NCBI GenBank assembly: GCA_964528535.1
Contig: CAZGSQ010000025.1
Coordinates: 1 to 41,227 of the forward strand
Source: CAINVV01 sp964528535
GTDB taxonomy: Bacteria > Bacteroidota > Bacteroidia > Bacteroidales > Prolixibacteraceae
Direction of reading: 5' to 3'
DNA: 41,227 nucleotides
Notes under the pieces: generated by a model
The model's input: the letters and a program-made list of their open reading frames with translations, nothing else
Told to the model about the DNA's origin: nothing
The model's database searches: none
Translations under genes and position numbers: made by a program
Part shown: in pieces, positions 1 through 9,387 of the stretch
Numbering within the stretch: the first letter of the stretch is position 1
Layout: every line of letters begins with the position of its first letter

Positions 1-45
1 GATAGCTTCAGGTGACTGGAGTTCAGACGTGTGCTCTTCCGATCT
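1..45. other. Illumina index and adapter sequence (assembly contamination)
   Basis: Bases 12-45 match, from memory, the 34-nt Illumina multiplexing read-2 adapter that ends in GCTCTTCCGATCT. Bases 1-3 (GAT) fit the end of the preceding P7 arm, and bases 4-11 (AGCTTCAG) sit where the 8-nt i7 index belongs. The reverse complement of that index, CTGAAGCT, is one I recall from the TruSeq dual-index set. The segment is therefore synthetic and marks the true contig edge at base 46. Read from the GTG at 12 it gives the familiar artefact peptide TGVQTCALPI fused to the first gene. Confidence 0.97.
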
Positions 46-1109
46 CCATTATTGCGAAAGGCAACTACCAGTTTCAGATATCAGGTACGCTATTATGTCT
101 TGGAACAGAAACAAAACATGTAACATTTACCTCCAATGCACCTACTAAATTGTCTGATGTCGCTTTGAACAAAGGACAGTGGGGTGGATTCGTATTTGAT
201 TCAACCGCCGTATATGTTTATATGAGATACACACACATAAATTATACCGGTGGACCCGATTCAGGTGGAAGCCCACAGGCTACATTTGATGTAGCAGCCA
301 GTCAAACTTACAATGGAGGCGCCCATATCGTTATGGAAGACTGCTGGTTGTTTGGCGGGATTGATGACGGAATCCACTTGGCCGGAAATATAACTGTTAG
401 TATCAAAAGGAATGTGATACAGCACCTTGGAGGTCCCGATGGTGAGTCCATGAATATTAAAGCGGGTGTAAAGGGTGATATCTCCTATAATTACATCTGG
501 AGCGCCGCCAATAATGCCATCAAGTTGAATACAGGGAAAAAAATACTGATCCCTGAGACTCAGTTCAATATTTATAACAATACCATTGTGGATGGTGGCT
601 GGCGCAAAGTGGGTGAAGCAACCAATTCAATCCTGGTGGATGCATTTGCAAGCGCCAATATTTATAATAATGTGATGGTGGGTAATAACACCGGTATCAA
701 TATTACAAAGACTGCAGATACGCTTAAAACCAAATATGGCAATAACCTTATCTATGCCATTGACGCCGCTTCTGGCCTCTGGATCTATCCTGCAGGTTCT
801 GCCGGAAGGAAACAACCTACCGACATTATAGGCGCTACTACCGCTTTATGCAATTCGGTTTTTACAACCTGGATCCCACCGGTGACCACCCTTCCTGATA
901 ATACGGTTACGGACGGTAACGTGCCCAGTCTGAAAGCCGGATCACCGGCTATTGGCAGTGGAATTGCAATAGCTCCGTTTGCCTACTTCACCCTCCCCTC
1001 AGCGACAGGGAAGTTGGGTACCGCCGACGTTGTAAACAAGGATATGGGCGCCTATCCAACTGATGGATCAGGTAACAAGCATATGCCAACCAGTCAACCC
1101 ATCCAATAA
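46..1109 (+). CDS. Right-handed beta-helix surface protein, 5' end missing
   Basis: The C-terminal ~354 residues of a secreted or lipid-anchored parallel beta-helix protein. The frame stays open through the adapter, so the real start and any signal peptide lie outside the contig; the GTG at 12 is artificial. The core has repeated short strands with asparagine ladders (NIYNNTIVDGG, ANIYNNVMVGNN) and ends with a GSPAIGSG turn and an NKDMGAYPTDGSGN tail. It shares its core order (GGxxGExxNxKxG, then NIYNNT, then xIYNN) with the beta-helix lipoproteins at 8028 and 14760, and its tail closely resembles that of 14760. By analogy with those two, a TonB-dependent receptor gene probably lay just upstream. 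Beta-helix folds often bind or cleave glycans, but I see no catalytic signature and make no substrate call. Confidence 0.85.
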
Positions 1110-1128
1110 TCCTGATACTTAAGAAAAA

Positions 1129-2145
1129 ATGAAGAAATTATCAATATTTGTCTTTGGCATTCTCCTTGTAGGTTCAGCATTCGCGGGCAATGCACCTAAG
1201 ACGGCGTACAAGATTGTAAACAAAATCCACCTCCAGGGTGATGAAAAATGGGATTATCTTTTCTCGGATGATGCCGCTGGCCTCCTTTATGTCTCTCATG
1301 GAAACATGGTACAGGTCGTTGATGAGGCAAAAGGCGAAATGGTCGGAAAAGTCGAAGGACTGAACGGAGTTCATGGCATCGCCATAGCCCCAGCCTTGAA
1401 CAAAGGATTTATCAGCACCAAGAACGACAATTCAGTTACCGTATTTGATACCAAAACCTATAAGGTGATCCAGAAGATCGAAGTTACAGGGAAAAGTCCT
1501 GATTCAATCCTTTTTGATTCCTTCAGCCAAATGGTTTTCGTTTTTAACGGACATTCAGATAATGTGACTGTATTGAATGCCGAAACCAATGCCATCGTAA
1601 CAACTATTACCCTACCGGGGAACCCCGAATTTTCAGCAACGGACGGGAAAGGCAGAATATATGCCAATCTTGAAAGTAAAAGCAGTATTGTGGTCATCAA
1701 TGCCACCACATTTAAGGTTGAAAATGTGTGGCCCCTTGCTCCCGGAGAAGAGCCAACAGGCCTCGCCCTGGATAACGAAAATCACCGATTGTTCAGTGTT
1801 TGTGCCAATAAACTGATGGTAGTAGTCGATGCCGAAACAGGGAAAGTTATCACCTCCTTGCCTACCGGTGATAAAACAGACGGTGCTGCATTCGATCCTT
1901 CCTTAAAGTGTGCATACAGTTCGAATGGTGAAGGTACCGTAACTGTTGTGAAAGAGGTGAACAAGGATTCGTTTGCAGTGATGGAAAACATCACAACCGA
2001 AAAAGGGGGAAAGACCATTGCCGTAAACAAAAAGACGCACCATATCTATGTTCCGACTGCCGCTTTCGACACAACTCCAGGAGTTGAAAAACCAAAAATG
2101 CTTCCCGGAACTTTTGTAGTCCTCGACATCGCACCCCAACCTTAA
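1129..2145 (+). CDS. Secreted YncE/YVTN-type beta-propeller protein
   Basis: A 338-residue protein with a clear Sec signal peptide (about residues 1-20, MKKLSIFVFGILLVGSAFAG) and no lipobox cysteine. The rest is a seven-blade-like beta-propeller of the YncE/YVTN family. Repeats of about 40 residues carry the pattern 'VxVxDxxTxKVxxxIxxxGxxP' (for example VTVFDTKTYKVIQKI, VTVLNAETNAIVTTI, MVVVDAETGKVITSL). Such propellers are usually periplasmic binding or scaffold modules; no catalytic residues are recognisable. It starts 19 bp after the truncated beta-helix gene, so the two are probably co-transcribed. A hairpin at 2191-2238 closes the unit. The fold is sure; the ligand is unknown. Confidence 0.85.
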   Translation: MKKLSIFVFGILLVGSAFAGNAPKTAYKIVNKIHLQGDEKWDYLFSDDAAGLLYVSHGNMVQVVDEAKGEMVGKVEGLNGVHGIAIAPALNKGFISTKNDNSVTVFDTKTYKVIQKIEVTGKSPDSILFDSFSQMVFVFNGHSDNVTVLNAETNAIVTTITLPGNPEFSATDGKGRIYANLESKSSIVVINATTFKVENVWPLAPGEEPTGLALDNENHRLFSVCANKLMVVVDAETGKVITSLPTGDKTDGAAFDPSLKCAYSSNGEGTVTVVKEVNKDSFAVMENITTEKGGKTIAVNKKTHHIYVPTAAFDTTPGVEKPKMLPGTFVVLDIAPQP

Positions 2146-2190
2146 TCGTGCGCTGCCACTGATTGTTGCATCCAAATCAACTTCATCATA

Positions 2191-2238
2191 AGCACCTGTG
2201 GTCTTGATATTTAAAAGTCAATCACAGGTGTTATTTTG
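2191..2238 (+). terminator. Hairpin after the beta-propeller gene
   Basis: CACCTGTG (2193-2200) pairs with CACAGGTG (2223-2230), extended by A-T and G-T pairs on the outside and by TTGA/TCAA further in. TTATTTT follows. Its position 45 bp after the propeller stop suits a Rho-independent terminator, although the T-run is interrupted. Confidence 0.5.
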
Positions 2239-2323
2239 AATAATCTTGAAAATTGGGTTTTTGATTTTATTTTGAATTCAAAGGAGGAAAATTTTTAATA
2301 CAGATTACAAAAAAGATTTAGTT

Positions 2324-3340
2324 ATGAGCAAAAGAATAATATTGATTTTTACAGCAGTTGGCATGTTATTGTCATCCGCAGTTTTTGCACAGAATAAGGC
2401 GTCCTTTGTTCCGGGAACAAGGACGATGGTTCTGGCACACAATGCATATCCCGACCACGGTAAATATTCCGATCGGCTCGACAGGGCCATTGCGTCTGGT
2501 TTGCCATTTGCAACCGAACAGGATTTGGCATGGGTTGACGGGAAATCTCTGGAGATACATGGGGCTAAAAATGTCGGGACCAACGATCCAACCCTTGAAA
2601 GTTTCTTCTTCCCCAAGATAAAACCGATTATGGAGGAGGCTTTGAAAAGCGGAAACAAGGAGAAATGGCCTCTCGTCATTCTCTACCTTGATATTAAAAA
2701 TGATCCTCCTGAGCATCTCCAATCCATTTTGAAGACACTGGATAAATATGATTCCTGGATTACTACTGCCTTGAAAAGTGATGACCTTAAAAAGCAATCT
2801 CCTTTGGATTTGAAGCCCTTGATGATTTTGGTTGAAGACAAGCAAAACGACATCAAGCAGAAATATTTCTATGATGATGTGCCTGTTGGAGGCAAGATCA
2901 GAATATTTGGCTCTGCTACAAAGTTCAACGATAATCCAAACAAATTCCCCAAGGAAAAAATGAATGAAGCCCTGGCTTTGCTCCCTGGTGCGGATATTAA
3001 ACAACTTCTAACTGCCAAAGCCGACAACTACCACAGATGGTTCGGCACAAGCTGGGAATTTGTTGAATTGCGTGGGGAGAAAACTGGTGATTGGTCCGAC
3101 AAATCGAATCAAAGATTAAAGGAAATCGTGAATTATGGTCATAAGATGGGCTATTTCGTTGGATTCTATTGCCTGGATGGATTCTCCAAGAGTGAAAACC
3201 AGGGTTGGGATGAAGAGAACAACTTTGGGAGCAAGGAAAAAGTGGAAGCAAGATGGAAAGCTGCCGTTCAGGCACACGCCGATTTCATTACTACAGACCA
3301 GATGGAAGATCTTGCCAAGGTGATTAAATCTTTACATTAA
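2324..3340 (+). CDS. Exported PLC-like / glycerophosphodiester-type phosphodiesterase
   Basis: 338 residues with a signal peptide (1-22, ending SSAVFA|Q). The mature N-terminus reads MVLAHNAYPDHGKYSDRLDRA and then LPFATEQDLAWV. A His-Asn close to the start, followed about 30 residues later by an acidic E-x-D, is the layout of PLC-like TIM-barrel phosphodiesterases (PI-PLC X and GDPD superfamily), where these residues act in general acid/base catalysis and metal binding. Further barrel strands fit PLVILYLDIKND, LMILVED and the final GYFVGFYCLDG and ADFITTDQMEDL. It would hydrolyse a phosphodiester outside the cytoplasm, such as a phospholipid headgroup or glycerophosphodiester. The gene has its own hairpin terminator and precedes a phosphatase gene, fitting sequential phosphate release. 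Superfamily confident, exact substrate not. Confidence 0.75.
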   Translation: MSKRIILIFTAVGMLLSSAVFAQNKASFVPGTRTMVLAHNAYPDHGKYSDRLDRAIASGLPFATEQDLAWVDGKSLEIHGAKNVGTNDPTLESFFFPKIKPIMEEALKSGNKEKWPLVILYLDIKNDPPEHLQSILKTLDKYDSWITTALKSDDLKKQSPLDLKPLMILVEDKQNDIKQKYFYDDVPVGGKIRIFGSATKFNDNPNKFPKEKMNEALALLPGADIKQLLTAKADNYHRWFGTSWEFVELRGEKTGDWSDKSNQRLKEIVNYGHKMGYFVGFYCLDGFSKSENQGWDEENNFGSKEKVEARWKAAVQAHADFITTDQMEDLAKVIKSLH

Positions 3341-3351
3341 TTTAATCAATG

Positions 3352-3413
3352 GAAAGTTGCATTGCTGGTCAGCCTTCAAAACAGGCATTTAAACTGAATG
3401 CAACTTTCTTTTT
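3352..3413 (+). terminator. Rho-independent terminator after the PLC-like gene
   Basis: A perfect 12-bp stem, GAAAGTTGCATT (3352-3363) with AATGCAACTTTC (3397-3408), is followed by TTTTT. It begins 11 bp after the stop codon. It also shows that the open frame running back from 3481 to 3349 is non-coding. Confidence 0.8.
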
Positions 3414-3480
3414 CCCATATTATTTACTTCCATCATTTTATCAGTTCAAGGTCAAACCTAACAAATCAAGAATCACCATT

Positions 3481-5124
3481 ATGAGAACATCATTGATATC
3501 TATCCTTTTAGCTGGAATTCTGGTTGTTTCTATCTCTGAAAAGACTATATCTCAGGTTGGAAATAACACGAAGCAAGCCTCTTTCCAATCAAATCAACAT
3601 CTCGATTCGCTAAAAAGAGTTGCAACTTCGAAGTTGGAAGACAACTATGCAATACCTGGATTCACAATATTAAAAAGGGCAACCATCGCCTCCAATGCAG
3701 GTTCTGATGCGGATAAAATCAAGTCGCTTGAAGAAGCGTTGAAAAACCTCCGTCCAAAAGAAACCCCCTATTGTATAGTTGTCAACATCAATGGAGACCC
3801 ATCTTCCCGGATGGCATTCAATTGGTTCACCAATGCCGGGGTTACCGGAGGAAAAGTTCAGATAATTAAAGGCAAGGCATCAATTCCGGCAATGTTTGCA
3901 AAACCAATGAAAACAGTTGATGCGAAAATTTTTCCTTCCAACGACCTGAATTATTCTGTTAAATCGAACGGACTTTCTGCACAGGCAGGTATTGCCGACA
4001 ATACCAAAAGGAGCTATGCGGTGAACAAGGCCATCGTAACCAACCTCAAACCAAATACCGAATATTCCTTCAGAGTCGGAAGTGATGGGAACTGGAGCGA
4101 TATCGGGACATTCAAGACATCAACCGGTAAAAAAACTGATTTTTCCTTTTTATATACCACTGATCCGCAAGCCAATAACGATGAAATGTTCAACATTTCG
4201 CAAAAAACTACGCATGCCGCACAACGTATGTATCCGGGTGCCAATTTTTGGTTGACTTGTGGTGACCTTGTGCAATCAGACAAAAGTGCCAATTCGGAAT
4301 GGGAATGGGAACAATTCTTTTTAACCCAGCAGGATCTTTTCCTTCATATTCCGTTTGCTCCTGTTCTCGGGAACCACGACAAATCGGCCAACAAAAACTT
4401 TACTTCCCATTTCAATACTTCATCCACAGATTTTGATGTTGCTATGTCAACCTCTCCGGGCAGTGTTTATTCGTTTGTATATGGCAATGCACTCTTTCTC
4501 GCGCTTAGTTTCGAAGATTACGATAAACCGGGATATCTGGAATCCCTTGCCAAATGGTTGAAATTACAGGTATCTGAACACGCTGACACAAAATGGAGAA
4601 TTGCCTATTATCATAAAACCTTGTATACAGGATCCCACAGCCATCAGGACGATTCGGATGGAAAATTGATCCGTGAAAGATTCGCACCGCTCTTTGATAG
4701 TTTGAAAATAGATCTTGCCCTACAGGGGCATGACCATATTTACGAAGTTATTGGACCTGTAAAAGGGAAAATGCTTGTTCAGGGAGCGGTAAAAAACCAG
4801 CTTCAGGTTCCGGTCCATCCAAGGGAAAATGTAACCGGCCGTTTAAACGGAATATTCAATGTAAAAGAGGGGACGGTTTACGTCTTGAATAACTCAGCAG
4901 GCAAGAAAAAGTATGAACCAAAAACCAAAGCCGAGATGGATTCGACAGAAGCCAAACTTGGTATCAAAAATTACTTTGGTTTGTTCTCGGGTAGATTCGG
5001 ACAGACGGGACGACCAACTTTCAGCAACATTTCAGTCACCAGGGATACCATTACTGTTTCAACCTTCGAAGTCTTCGATGAAGGCAATGCATCCCTTTTT
5101 GATAAAATTAAACTGGTAAAATAA
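3481..5124 (+). CDS. Purple-acid-phosphatase-like exported metallophosphoesterase
   Basis: A 547-residue phosphatase of the calcineurin-like superfamily. I start it at the ATG at 3481 because it opens a good signal peptide (MRTSLISILLAGILVVSIS) and the upstream frame runs through a terminator. Residues about 90-215 form a fibronectin-III-like domain typical of purple acid phosphatases (NTEYSFRVGSDGNWSDIGTF). The catalytic domain has all metal blocks: D228 (TTDPQ), D262 (CGDLV), N298-H299-D300 (GNHD), H378 (YYHK) and H417-D418-H419 (GHDH). Such enzymes use a dinuclear metal centre to hydrolyse phosphomonoesters, usually extracytoplasmically. It lies 67 bp upstream of a TonB-dependent receptor gene and may share its transcript, with only a weak 6-bp hairpin between. 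Confidence 0.88.
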   Translation: MRTSLISILLAGILVVSISEKTISQVGNNTKQASFQSNQHLDSLKRVATSKLEDNYAIPGFTILKRATIASNAGSDADKIKSLEEALKNLRPKETPYCIVVNINGDPSSRMAFNWFTNAGVTGGKVQIIKGKASIPAMFAKPMKTVDAKIFPSNDLNYSVKSNGLSAQAGIADNTKRSYAVNKAIVTNLKPNTEYSFRVGSDGNWSDIGTFKTSTGKKTDFSFLYTTDPQANNDEMFNISQKTTHAAQRMYPGANFWLTCGDLVQSDKSANSEWEWEQFFLTQQDLFLHIPFAPVLGNHDKSANKNFTSHFNTSSTDFDVAMSTSPGSVYSFVYGNALFLALSFEDYDKPGYLESLAKWLKLQVSEHADTKWRIAYYHKTLYTGSHSHQDDSDGKLIRERFAPLFDSLKIDLALQGHDHIYEVIGPVKGKMLVQGAVKNQLQVPVHPRENVTGRLNGIFNVKEGTVYVLNNSAGKKKYEPKTKAEMDSTEAKLGIKNYFGLFSGRFGQTGRPTFSNISVTRDTITVSTFEVFDEGNASLFDKIKLVK

Positions 5125-5191
5125 TTACGTATTTGAGGTATCCCCATTCATGCATTTACCGCAGGGATATTTTCAATATTAATTTAAGATT

Positions 5192-7966
5192 ATGATACAG
5201 AGAAAAATATTTATCGCATTCATTGTGTTTTTACTTACTAGTCTGCACGTCAATGCAATAGATTTAAGAGGAGTCGTTAAGGATAAAACGAGTGGTGAAA
5301 AATTGATTGGGGCTACCATTACAATTGCTGGCATAAGCGCTGGAGCAACCTCAGGGTTAGATGGTAGTTACACAATAAAAAATCTCAAGGCAGGAAAATA
5401 TTCAGTAGCCTGCAACTTTATCAGCTATTTAACAGTAACAAAGGAGATTGAAATAGTAAGTTCATCTAATTCGCTTATCGTTGATTTCGTTCTTTCACAA
5501 CGTGATCTGGAATTGGGAGAGGTAGAAGTTGTAGGAAAGACCAACCGGACCACTGATTCTAATGCCAGACTTAACGAACATTTAGCTCCGAATGTTATAA
5601 ATGTGGTTAGCGCGCATTTCATAGAATCATCACCTGATCTTACTGTAGCAAATGTAGTGCAAAGGGTCTCGGGTATTACCGTCGAGCGCAGTAGCACCGG
5701 GGATGGTCAGTATGCCATCCTCCGTGGAATGGATAAAAGATACAATTATACGCTCGTGAATGGCATAAAAATTCCGAGCCCTGATAATAAAAACCGTTAC
5801 ATACCTCTTGATATTTTTCCTGCAGAAATGCTTGATCAACTAATTGTGACCAAATCTCTCACACCAAGAATGGAAGGCGATGCAGTAGGTGGTGTCATAA
5901 ATATGGTCATGAAAGATGCGCCTGAAAAATTTATGCTAAGCACTAATATTGCTTTAGGCTATAGTCAGATACTTCTTAATAATCCTTTCACCACTTTCGA
6001 TTGGAGGGTAATAAACCCGCTGACCCCTTTTGAGACCCACGGAGATAATCCAAATTACAAGGCTCTGAGCAGCGAATTCACCACTGGTAACCTACACCTG
6101 TTTACCCGAAGTTTTTTACCAAATATTAATGTTGGGCTTACACTCGGAAACCGCTTTTTAAATAAAAAACTTGGCATTATTATCTCTGGAAGTTTTCAGG
6201 AGAATTATCGCGGCAGCAACAGCATGAGGTTTTCGATAGGGGCTCCTCAGATTGCTCCAGTTGGTCTTATAACCGGTACAAGCAAATATTTTATTTGTGA
6301 AGAACAAATGAGAACAGGATTACTTGCAAAAGCCGACTATCAGTTAAACAGAGACAATCATCTGGAGTGGACAAATGTATTTGTCAATCTTAAAAATGTT
6401 CAATACAGACATACAAATTCGCCGGGGTTTGCACAAGCCGATTCCAGTCACATATATGGAGGTGAAAGCTTCCGCATGCGCTATACTGATCAAGTGATTT
6501 ACAGTTCCAGCCTTCAGGGAAAACATCGTTTCAATGAGCAACTCTCTATTGATTGGACTGGGGCTTATGCTTTGGCAAAAAAATCGGTCCCTGACAATAC
6601 CTCTATCAGTCTCCACACAGAAGTGATAAACAAAGTACCTCAGCCTGAGTACATCACTTTTGGTAATGATCCTGCTTTTTCCAGGCGATGGGAGCACAAT
6701 ACAGATCAGGATCTTAGCGGATATCTGAATTTAAAATATTTAACAACAGTATTGAAGGTTCCGTTCGAGATTAACGCAGGTGGACTATACCGTTACAAAA
6801 CAAGGGACAATTTTTATAATGAATATTACATGTGGAAAGAGACACCACCTCACGTATGGTATCTTGGAACGGATTTTACAGATTTCTCATTGATGAAATT
6901 GGATGTTTTCAATCCACAAGGTTCTTCAAGTAACCCGCTTACCTATGGAGCACATGAATATATTGCAGCTGGCTATTTTGAGTTTAATGCAAATATCAGA
7001 GAGTTGCAGATAGTGGGTGGAATCCGGGCCGAAAATACCAATCAGGGATATACAATAAAATATCAAAGCCCCATAGTATCTTTAAAAATCCCTGATGGTT
7101 CAGCCATATACACTGATATATTACCGAGTATAAATTTCAAATACAAACCAGGGATCAATCAAAATGTTCGTGCTTCCTACTTCCGTTCCATCAATCGTCC
7201 GGGATATTTTGAAATGGTTCCATATAGCATCGTCAATGATATTTACAGGGAAAAGGGTAATCCAGATCTAAAACGAGCAATCATCGACAATATAGATTTC
7301 AGATATGAATTGTTCCCAAAACCAGAGGAACAAGTTATGGTTGGTTTGTTTTATAAAAAAATCCATAATCCCATAGAATATGCCATGATGCGTCCACCAA
7401 AAGAGTCTTCACTGGATTTATTCTATATGCCGGGCAATTTTGGAACCGCTTCCAATTACGGAGTAGAAATCGAATTAATCAAGTATTTTCATTCTTTTGG
7501 GATAAAAGCCAACTACACTTATACCAATTCATCTATTACAACACCCAAAACTGCCTGGGTAAAAGAGGTATTCGTACAAGTCGATCAAAAACGGCCTTTA
7601 TATGGGCAATCTGCACAGGTTGCTAATCTTTCCCTGCTATACAAAAATGTCAGATACGACTGGTACGCTCAGTTCGCAGTCAATTATACAGGCGATCGAA
7701 TTTCATATGTTTCACAATTTCTTAATAATGACCTCTGGCAAAAAGGCTTCTTCCAGGGTGATTTTTCAATTGAAAAACGCTTCAAAAAACTTACTGTTTA
7801 TATGAAAGCAAATAATCTTTTTGATACCAAAATGATTGAATATATAAAATTGGGAGACAAAATTAATGAAGGATTTCCAATGCAGAACCCCCAATCAGGA
7901 GAAACGCTGATTAGTCAGGAAAACTATGGTCAGACATATTTAATGGGAGTCAGATTTAAATTTTAA
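5192..7966 (+). CDS. TonB-dependent outer-membrane receptor, paralogue 1
   Basis: 924 residues. A signal peptide (1-22) is followed by a carboxypeptidase-regulatory-like domain (about 23-105, GVVKDKTSGEKLIGATITI), a plug (about 135-245) and a 22-strand-type barrel ending in YLMGVRFKF, whose terminal Phe suits BAM recognition. The plug carries RVSGITVERS, ILRGMDKRYNYTLVNGI, IPSPDNKNRY and EGDAVGGVINMV. It belongs to the FecA/CirA-like branch rather than SusC, and no SusD gene accompanies it. A beta-helix lipoprotein gene starts 61 bp downstream, in the position SusD normally has. The paralogue at 16363-19125 keeps the same plug motifs. The substrate is unknown; neighbouring phosphatases suggest a phosphorus-containing or phosphate-released ligand (inference). 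Confidence 0.95.
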   Translation: MIQRKIFIAFIVFLLTSLHVNAIDLRGVVKDKTSGEKLIGATITIAGISAGATSGLDGSYTIKNLKAGKYSVACNFISYLTVTKEIEIVSSSNSLIVDFVLSQRDLELGEVEVVGKTNRTTDSNARLNEHLAPNVINVVSAHFIESSPDLTVANVVQRVSGITVERSSTGDGQYAILRGMDKRYNYTLVNGIKIPSPDNKNRYIPLDIFPAEMLDQLIVTKSLTPRMEGDAVGGVINMVMKDAPEKFMLSTNIALGYSQILLNNPFTTFDWRVINPLTPFETHGDNPNYKALSSEFTTGNLHLFTRSFLPNINVGLTLGNRFLNKKLGIIISGSFQENYRGSNSMRFSIGAPQIAPVGLITGTSKYFICEEQMRTGLLAKADYQLNRDNHLEWTNVFVNLKNVQYRHTNSPGFAQADSSHIYGGESFRMRYTDQVIYSSSLQGKHRFNEQLSIDWTGAYALAKKSVPDNTSISLHTEVINKVPQPEYITFGNDPAFSRRWEHNTDQDLSGYLNLKYLTTVLKVPFEINAGGLYRYKTRDNFYNEYYMWKETPPHVWYLGTDFTDFSLMKLDVFNPQGSSSNPLTYGAHEYIAAGYFEFNANIRELQIVGGIRAENTNQGYTIKYQSPIVSLKIPDGSAIYTDILPSINFKYKPGINQNVRASYFRSINRPGYFEMVPYSIVNDIYREKGNPDLKRAIIDNIDFRYELFPKPEEQVMVGLFYKKIHNPIEYAMMRPPKESSLDLFYMPGNFGTASNYGVEIELIKYFHSFGIKANYTYTNSSITTPKTAWVKEVFVQVDQKRPLYGQSAQVANLSLLYKNVRYDWYAQFAVNYTGDRISYVSQFLNNDLWQKGFFQGDFSIEKRFKKLTVYMKANNLFDTKMIEYIKLGDKINEGFPMQNPQSGETLISQENYGQTYLMGVRFKF

Positions 7967-8027
7967 TCTGTTACCCAATCGACATACTTAAAATTAATTG
8001 ATTTTTTACAATTTTAATTAGAAATAA

Positions 8028-9332
8028 ATGAAAACAAAACATGTATTATTATCAATGGCTCTAATGGTCATTTCCCTTATTTCGTGCAAAAAGAGTGATT
8101 CAACCACTGATCCGGATCCTATTGTAAATCAAAACTTCGTAATAAACGGAGGTCCGGTATCAGGGATATGGAAAGCTAAAAGTATTTACACAATCACAGG
8201 CAGCTTTGAAATTCCGATAGGTCAATCTTTGACAATTGAAGATGGTGTTAAAGTTGTTATTAAAAAAAATGATGCCGTTCCGGTAGAAATTATGGTGTAC
8301 GGTAATTTAATCTGCCTTGGGAAAGATGGAAGTCTCATCCAGTTTACAATACCAGACTCACTAAGGGCTACCAATCCCTCTCGCGTATGGGGCGGAATAT
8401 TTGCTGCAGATAAACAGACAACTCCTCCCAACCTTGTATTTCAATATTGCACATTTGAATACTCAGGTGCTTTGACTACTAATAATTCGTATTCGGCACA
8501 CACTTTCAAATCAACAGTAGGCAAAGCGGTGCCAGCAATTAACGTGATGGATCAGAATTCCAATCTGGTTGTTCAAAACTGCAAATTCAGTTTGACCACA
8601 TCAGATGCTACCTATATGCAGGGTGGAAACATGATATTCTCCAATAATATATTCGAGTCATGTGGCGACGAAACCGGAGGCGAAGGGATTAATCTGAAAT
8701 CCGGAATTATTGCTGATTGCGGGTTTAATTTGTTTTATGGTCAGTGCAATAGTTCATTTAAATTATCCGGTTCAACGGATGGCCGGACTCCAGGGAAATT
8801 CACGGTTTATAACAATACAATTGTAAATAGCGGCAACAGAAAAGTTCCTGCTGATTTTGGATGCATGTATCTCGAATTATTATGCACAGCAAATATTTAC
8901 AATAATTTAATCGTGAACTGCCGTTCAGGTATTCTTAACAGTCTGGCCACACCTGCTTCAGCCACAAGTATGGTTTCCAATAATTACTATTATGCAAATA
9001 CGCAGGCTATGGTGGATGCTTTTCAGGAATCTTACGGGATACCGACTAAATCAGCCATTTTTAAAGGGGAAACAAATTCTGTAAAAGGTACTCTGGTCGG
9101 TGCAAACGATGTAAAATTTGTTTCATACGATTTATCTACTCCTGCAACTAAAGCAACCATGGATGCTACCAACAACTTCCATTTACAATCTATATCTCCT
9201 GCATTGACCGCAGGTGCCTCTACTGCTGTAGTTACAGCCAAATTAAATTTTCCTAATGGAATAACTATCAACGGAGTAACATATAAAGCACCTGCTCCTG
9301 CTGCATATTGCGGCAGATATGGAATTAATTAA
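8028..9332 (+). CDS. Beta-helix lipoprotein partnered with the upstream receptor
   Basis: 434 residues. The lipobox (VISLISC, Cys20) follows a Lys-containing N-terminus and is followed by KKSDSTTDPDP, a typical flexible linker of Bacteroidota outer-membrane lipoproteins. The body is a right-handed parallel beta-helix with repeated NCKF, NNIF and YNNTIVNSG turns. It shares GGEGINLKSG, NIYNNLIVN and an early WGGIF segment with the proteins at 46-1109 and 14760-16310. It lies 61 bp behind the receptor gene, so the two are almost certainly co-transcribed and end at the hairpin at 9341. I infer a surface-exposed or receptor-capping role, analogous in position to SusD but unrelated in fold. A polysaccharide lyase or hydrolase activity cannot be excluded. 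Confidence 0.85.
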   Translation: MKTKHVLLSMALMVISLISCKKSDSTTDPDPIVNQNFVINGGPVSGIWKAKSIYTITGSFEIPIGQSLTIEDGVKVVIKKNDAVPVEIMVYGNLICLGKDGSLIQFTIPDSLRATNPSRVWGGIFAADKQTTPPNLVFQYCTFEYSGALTTNNSYSAHTFKSTVGKAVPAINVMDQNSNLVVQNCKFSLTTSDATYMQGGNMIFSNNIFESCGDETGGEGINLKSGIIADCGFNLFYGQCNSSFKLSGSTDGRTPGKFTVYNNTIVNSGNRKVPADFGCMYLELLCTANIYNNLIVNCRSGILNSLATPASATSMVSNNYYYANTQAMVDAFQESYGIPTKSAIFKGETNSVKGTLVGANDVKFVSYDLSTPATKATMDATNNFHLQSISPALTAGASTAVVTAKLNFPNGITINGVTYKAPAPAAYCGRYGIN

Positions 9333-9340
9333 TTACCAAC

Positions 9341-9375
9341 AAATGACATAAGTCCATCCGGACTTATGTCATTTT
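9341..9375 (+). terminator. Rho-independent terminator after receptor/beta-helix pair
   Basis: A perfect 15-bp stem, AAATGACATAAGTCC (9341-9355) with its complement at 9360-9374, closes a 4-nt loop and is followed by T-rich sequence. It lies 8 bp after the lipoprotein stop and 12 bp before the next start, so it separates the receptor pair from the two phosphoesterase genes. Confidence 0.85.
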
Positions 9376-9387
9376 AAAATATTAACT

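Noticed and set aside
2282..2287. AGGAGG as a ribosome binding site for the PLC-like gene
   Set aside because: It is 36 bp before the ATG, too far to act, and other starts here lack Shine-Dalgarno sequences.
3349..3480. Upstream extension of the purple acid phosphatase frame
   Set aside because: It contains the terminator of the preceding gene, and the signal peptide begins at 3481.
5139..5169. TATCCC/GGGATA hairpin between phosphatase and receptor genes as a terminator
   Set aside because: The stem is only 6 bp with a 19-nt loop, too weak to claim.
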